A stretch of 64,000 nt of DNA from Natronospira sp. (GTDB lineage: Bacteria > Pseudomonadota > Gammaproteobacteria > Natronospirales > Natronospiraceae), in the NCBI GenBank assembly GCA_003558125.1, contig PWMQ01000045.1, forward strand, positions 1 through 64,000, in the 5' to 3' direction. The notes under the pieces were generated by a model, which was not told the origin of the DNA, did no database searches, and was given only the letters and a program-made list of their open reading frames with translations. A program made the translations under genes and the position numbers. Numbering within the stretch: the first letter of the stretch is position 1; every line of letters starts with the position of its first letter. This document shows, piece after piece, positions 61,824 through 64,000 of the stretch.

Positions 61824-62171
61824 TTAATTGACCTTTTCCTTGATTCGGGCGGACTTGCCCTGGCGCTCACGCAGATAATAGAGCTTGGAGCGACGCACAT
61901 CACCCCGACGCTTGACCTTGATCTCGGCCACATTGGGGCTGTGGGTCTGGAACACCCGCTCAACGCCTTCACCGTGAGTGGTCTTGCGAACCGTGAAGGC
62001 CGAATTCAGGCCCCGGTTGCGCTTGGCAATCACCACGCCCTCAAAGGGCTGCAGGCGCTCGCGGTCGCCTTCCACCACACGCACTTGAACCAGCACCGTG
62101 TCCCCGGGACCAAACTCGGGCACATCGGTCTTCATCTGCTCTTTCTCGATTTCCTTGATGATGTCGCTCAT
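61824..62171 (-). CDS. rplS: 50S ribosomal protein L19
   Basis: A 115-residue ribosomal protein, the E. coli length. It is recognised from [60 protein letters not shown] and the C-terminal [20 protein letters not shown]. It sits at the interface of the two ribosomal subunits. It is the last gene of the four-gene operon, 54 bp after trmD, and is followed by a clear intrinsic terminator. Confidence 0.98.
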   Translation of the reverse strand: MSDIIKEIEKEQMKTDVPEFGPGDTVLVQVRVVEGDRERLQPFEGVVIAKRNRGLNSAFTVRKTTHGEGVERVFQTHSPNVAEIKVKRRGDVRRSKLYYLRERQGKSARIKEKVN

Positions 62172-62225
62172 GACTTCACCCTGCTCGCTTCATTTTCAGA
62201 ATTACCGGAGCCCGCAGCCGTCCTG

Positions 62226-62987
62226 CTAACTCGCCCCTTGATCTCCGTGCTGCTCGGCGATGAACTCGTCCAGCAGACGGCGCTCCTCTTCATTCAGCTC
62301 ACGCCGCGCCAGCAAATCCGGCCGACGTTGCCATGTCCTTCCCAACGCCTGTTTCAGGCGCCACTGCCGAATGGCCTCGTGATCACCACCCAACAGCACC
62401 GGCGGAACCGGCTTCCCGACCACCGTCTCCGGCCGGGTGTAATGGGGATGATCCAGCAGACCATCCGCCGAAAAAGAATCCTGACTGGCGGATTCAGCGT
62501 GCCCCAGGGCACCTGGCTGCAATCGGGCCAGGGCATCGATCAACACCATGGCCGGCAGCTCGCCACCGGAGAGAACGTAATCGCCGATGGAGACTTCCAT
62601 ATCGACTTCGTTCTCCAGCAGACGCTCATCAACGCCCTCGTAGCGCCCGGCCACCAGCAGCATTCCCGGCGCCTGCGCCAGCTCTTCCACCAGGGCCTGA
62701 TCCAGCACTCGCCCCTGAGGACTCAGATAGATCGTCCTTGTGCCTGACGGCAAACTGGCACGGGCGCTGCGAATGGTCTCGCCAAGGGGCTCGACCCGCA
62801 TCACCATGCCAGGTCCGCCGCCATAGGCGCGATCATCCACCGTCCGGTGCCTGTCCTGGGCGAACTCCCGTGGATTCCAGGTTTCCACCGACAGCAGAGA
62901 CCGTTCCACGGCGCGCCCGGTGACACCCACCCGGGTAACGGCTTCCACCAACTCCGGGAACAGCGAGATAACAGCTACCCGGAACAT
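62226..62987 (-). CDS. trmD: tRNA (guanine-37-N1)-methyltransferase
   Basis: A 253-residue SPOUT methyltransferase that makes m1G37 in tRNAs for Leu, Pro and Arg and so prevents frameshifting. It has the trefoil-knot SAM motifs ([40 protein letters not shown]) and the conserved [20 protein letters not shown]. The ATG at 62987 follows the rimM stop by 1 bp. The order rpsP-rimM-trmD-rplS is the standard gammaproteobacterial operon. Confidence 0.98.
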   Translation of the reverse strand: MFRVAVISLFPELVEAVTRVGVTGRAVERSLLSVETWNPREFAQDRHRTVDDRAYGGGPGMVMRVEPLGETIRSARASLPSGTRTIYLSPQGRVLDQALVEELAQAPGMLLVAGRYEGVDERLLENEVDMEVSIGDYVLSGGELPAMVLIDALARLQPGALGHAESASQDSFSADGLLDHPHYTRPETVVGKPVPPVLLGGDHEAIRQWRLKQALGRTWQRRPDLLARRELNEEERRLLDEFIAEQHGDQGAS

Positions 62988-62988
62988 C

Positions 62989-63546
62989 TCAGAAGTCCGG
63001 ATCCCAGTCGACGACCATCCTCTTTGCCGACAAGTCCACCGTCTTGATGAACTGCCCCTGAACAAAGGGCAACAGACGCTCCCGATCACCCTTGACCACA
63101 AGGACGTCATTGGCGCCTGTCTCGAGCAGGCCAGTCACCCGTCCCAGCTCGACGCCCTCAAGGGTTTCAACCTGAAGACCGATGAGATCCAGCCAGTAGT
63201 ATTCACCTTCCTCGGCCGGCGGCAACTGTTCCCGCCGCACCGCCACATCCCGCTTCAGCAGCTCGGCGGCCTGGTCCCGGTCCTCAATACCTTCGAGGCG
63301 GGCCACCACACCATTGCCGTGTCGGCGCCCGTCCAGGACAGTGATGGCTTCCCATCCGCCCCGTCCTTTGAGATACCAGGTACCGAAGTCGACAATGGAT
63401 TCCCGCGGTCGGGTGTGGGAAAAGATCTTTACCCATCCGCGAACGCCAAAAAGGCCGGAAATCCGGCCCAGAGTGACCATGTCACTGTCACTGACGTGTC
63501 CGCTGTCACCCACCGCTACAGTCCGGCCTTCGGCCTGGTCCGCCAT
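62989..63546 (-). CDS. rimM: 16S rRNA processing protein RimM
   Basis: A 185-residue ribosome maturation factor that binds S19 and helps 30S head assembly. The N-terminal RimM barrel ([20 protein letters not shown]) is followed by a PRC-barrel ([39 protein letters not shown]). The N-terminus carries about 20 acidic residues before VTLGRI, possibly with a later start (an internal ATG is at codon 23). It is 11 bp after rpsP and 1 bp before trmD. Confidence 0.96.
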   Translation of the reverse strand: MADQAEGRTVAVGDSGHVSDSDMVTLGRISGLFGVRGWVKIFSHTRPRESIVDFGTWYLKGRGGWEAITVLDGRRHGNGVVARLEGIEDRDQAAELLKRDVAVRREQLPPAEEGEYYWLDLIGLQVETLEGVELGRVTGLLETGANDVLVVKGDRERLLPFVQGQFIKTVDLSAKRMVVDWDPDF

Positions 63547-63557
63547 GGCTGGCGATA

Positions 63558-63824
63558 TCAGGCCTCGGCCTGGCTTTCAGCCTGCTTGCGGCCCTGCTTG
63601 AGCAGCGCTGCGGCACGCTCGGAGGGCTGGGCCCCCTGAGACAGCCAATAGTCAGCCCGCTCCAGGTCGACCCGCAGGCGCTCTTCATCGCCACGGGCAA
63701 CCGGGTTGAAAAAGCCCAGACGCTCAACGAAGCGACCGTCACGGGACTTGCGGCTGTCCGCGACAACCAGGTGATAGAAGGGGCGCTTTTTCATGCCACC
63801 CCGGGCAAGACGAATCGTTACCAT
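63558..63824 (-). CDS. rpsP: 30S ribosomal protein S16
   Basis: An 88-residue ribosomal protein: [40 protein letters not shown], then [20 protein letters not shown]. The typical length supports the ATG at 63824 rather than an upstream in-frame ATG at 63860. It is the first gene of the operon. A GAAAAGAG sequence is the only candidate ribosome site. Confidence 0.97.
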   Translation of the reverse strand: MVTIRLARGGMKKRPFYHLVVADSRKSRDGRFVERLGFFNPVARGDEERLRVDLERADYWLSQGAQPSERAAALLKQGRKQAESQAEA

Positions 63825-63927
63825 GCCGTTACTCTTTTCCGTTTCGCAAAAATTGGGCACTGGCGGCCGCTACCGGCCGATCTGGCGGTAAACGGCGCAT
63901 TCTACGCGAAGCACATAAAAGCTACAA

Positions 63928-63966
63928 GAGAAATGAGCTACGAGCAGCGAGCTACGAGCGGCGAGC
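63928..63966. repeat. Heptamer tandem repeat (GAGCTAC/GAGCAGC type)
   Basis: 7-bp steps GAGAAAT, GAGCTAC, GAGCAGC, GAGCTAC, GAGCGGC, GAGC. It lies 104 bp upstream of rpsP and is followed by a 7-bp stem-loop CGGCCGT-N9-ACGGCCG (63967-63989). The rest of the 176 bp to the window edge shows nothing else. Confidence 0.7.
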
Positions 63967-64000
63967 CGGCCGTGCCAGGGGTACGGCCGTGCTGATATCT

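Overview
The window reads as chromosomal DNA of a GC-rich gammaproteobacterium. Several things point there: the rpsP-rimM-trmD-rplS operon, an E. coli-type LexA and LexA box, FxsA, HslR, E. coli-like Icd, Kbl/Tdh, a Prx-type AhpC with AhpD, and Pseudomonas-like REP hairpins. Many proteins look acidic, and an SbtA bicarbonate carrier is present. This would fit a halophilic or alkaliphilic, amino-acid-degrading relative of the Ectothiorhodospiraceae/Wenzhouxiangellaceae, but the species cannot be fixed from sequence alone. No tRNA, rRNA, CRISPR array, insertion sequence or transposase gene was found.

Layout. (1) 66-6913, arsenic block: a VTT-membrane/disulfide-reductase fusion, a divergent arsS-like radical SAM gene, a DUF1499 membrane protein whose start lies in a hairpin, then arsR-gapdh-arsJ with overlapping stops and starts. 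(2) 6985-9869: pdxH, an alpha/beta hydrolase without its serine nucleophile, and an orphan secreted protein between two REP doublets. (3) 10135-12331: a nested palindromic repeat, sbtA-sbtB and a coiled-coil lipoprotein. (4) 12426-20514, SOS mutagenesis module: dnaE2 with its own LexA box, a 0.7-kb repeat-filled gap, GIY-YIG and fxsA genes, then lexA-imuA-imuB. (5) 20575-30012, signalling: an NtrC-type regulator and its kinase, an ankyrin protein, a DUF4168 protein, a CHASE-PAS-GAF-PAS-GGDEF-EAL protein and a lipoprotein hydrolase. (6) 29981-34749: L-serine deaminase and PutA, separated by an inverted-repeat element. (7) 35029-44676: a divergent locus of two outer-membrane cyanophycinase-like (peptidase S51) lipoproteins, a TonB-dependent receptor, a YfcC-type permease and an isoaspartyl dipeptidase. 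(8) 44743-53274: icd, a Nudix hydrolase, hslR, a lipid-modification operon, kbl-tdh and a BepA-like metalloprotease. (9) 53353-63824: sppA, a DUF6502 gene, ahpC-ahpD, htpG, a TPR protein and the ribosomal-protein operon.

How the genes fit together. Region 7 looks like a complete route for using external cyanophycin or another isoaspartyl peptide: surface cleavage to dipeptides, TonB-driven uptake, inner-membrane transport and cytoplasmic hydrolysis. The amino acids released could feed the serine, proline and threonine catabolic genes nearby. The arsenic block joins the GapdH/ArsJ pathway (1-arseno-3-phosphoglycerate formation and export) to an ArsS-type enzyme. The SOS module supplies LexA-controlled translesion synthesis.

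Non-coding structure is unusually rich. It includes three REP doublets, a nested palindromic repeat whose hairpin loops match the CsrA-binding consensus, 7-bp-period microrepeats of different sequence at several intergenic sites, and clear intrinsic terminators after most highly expressed units.
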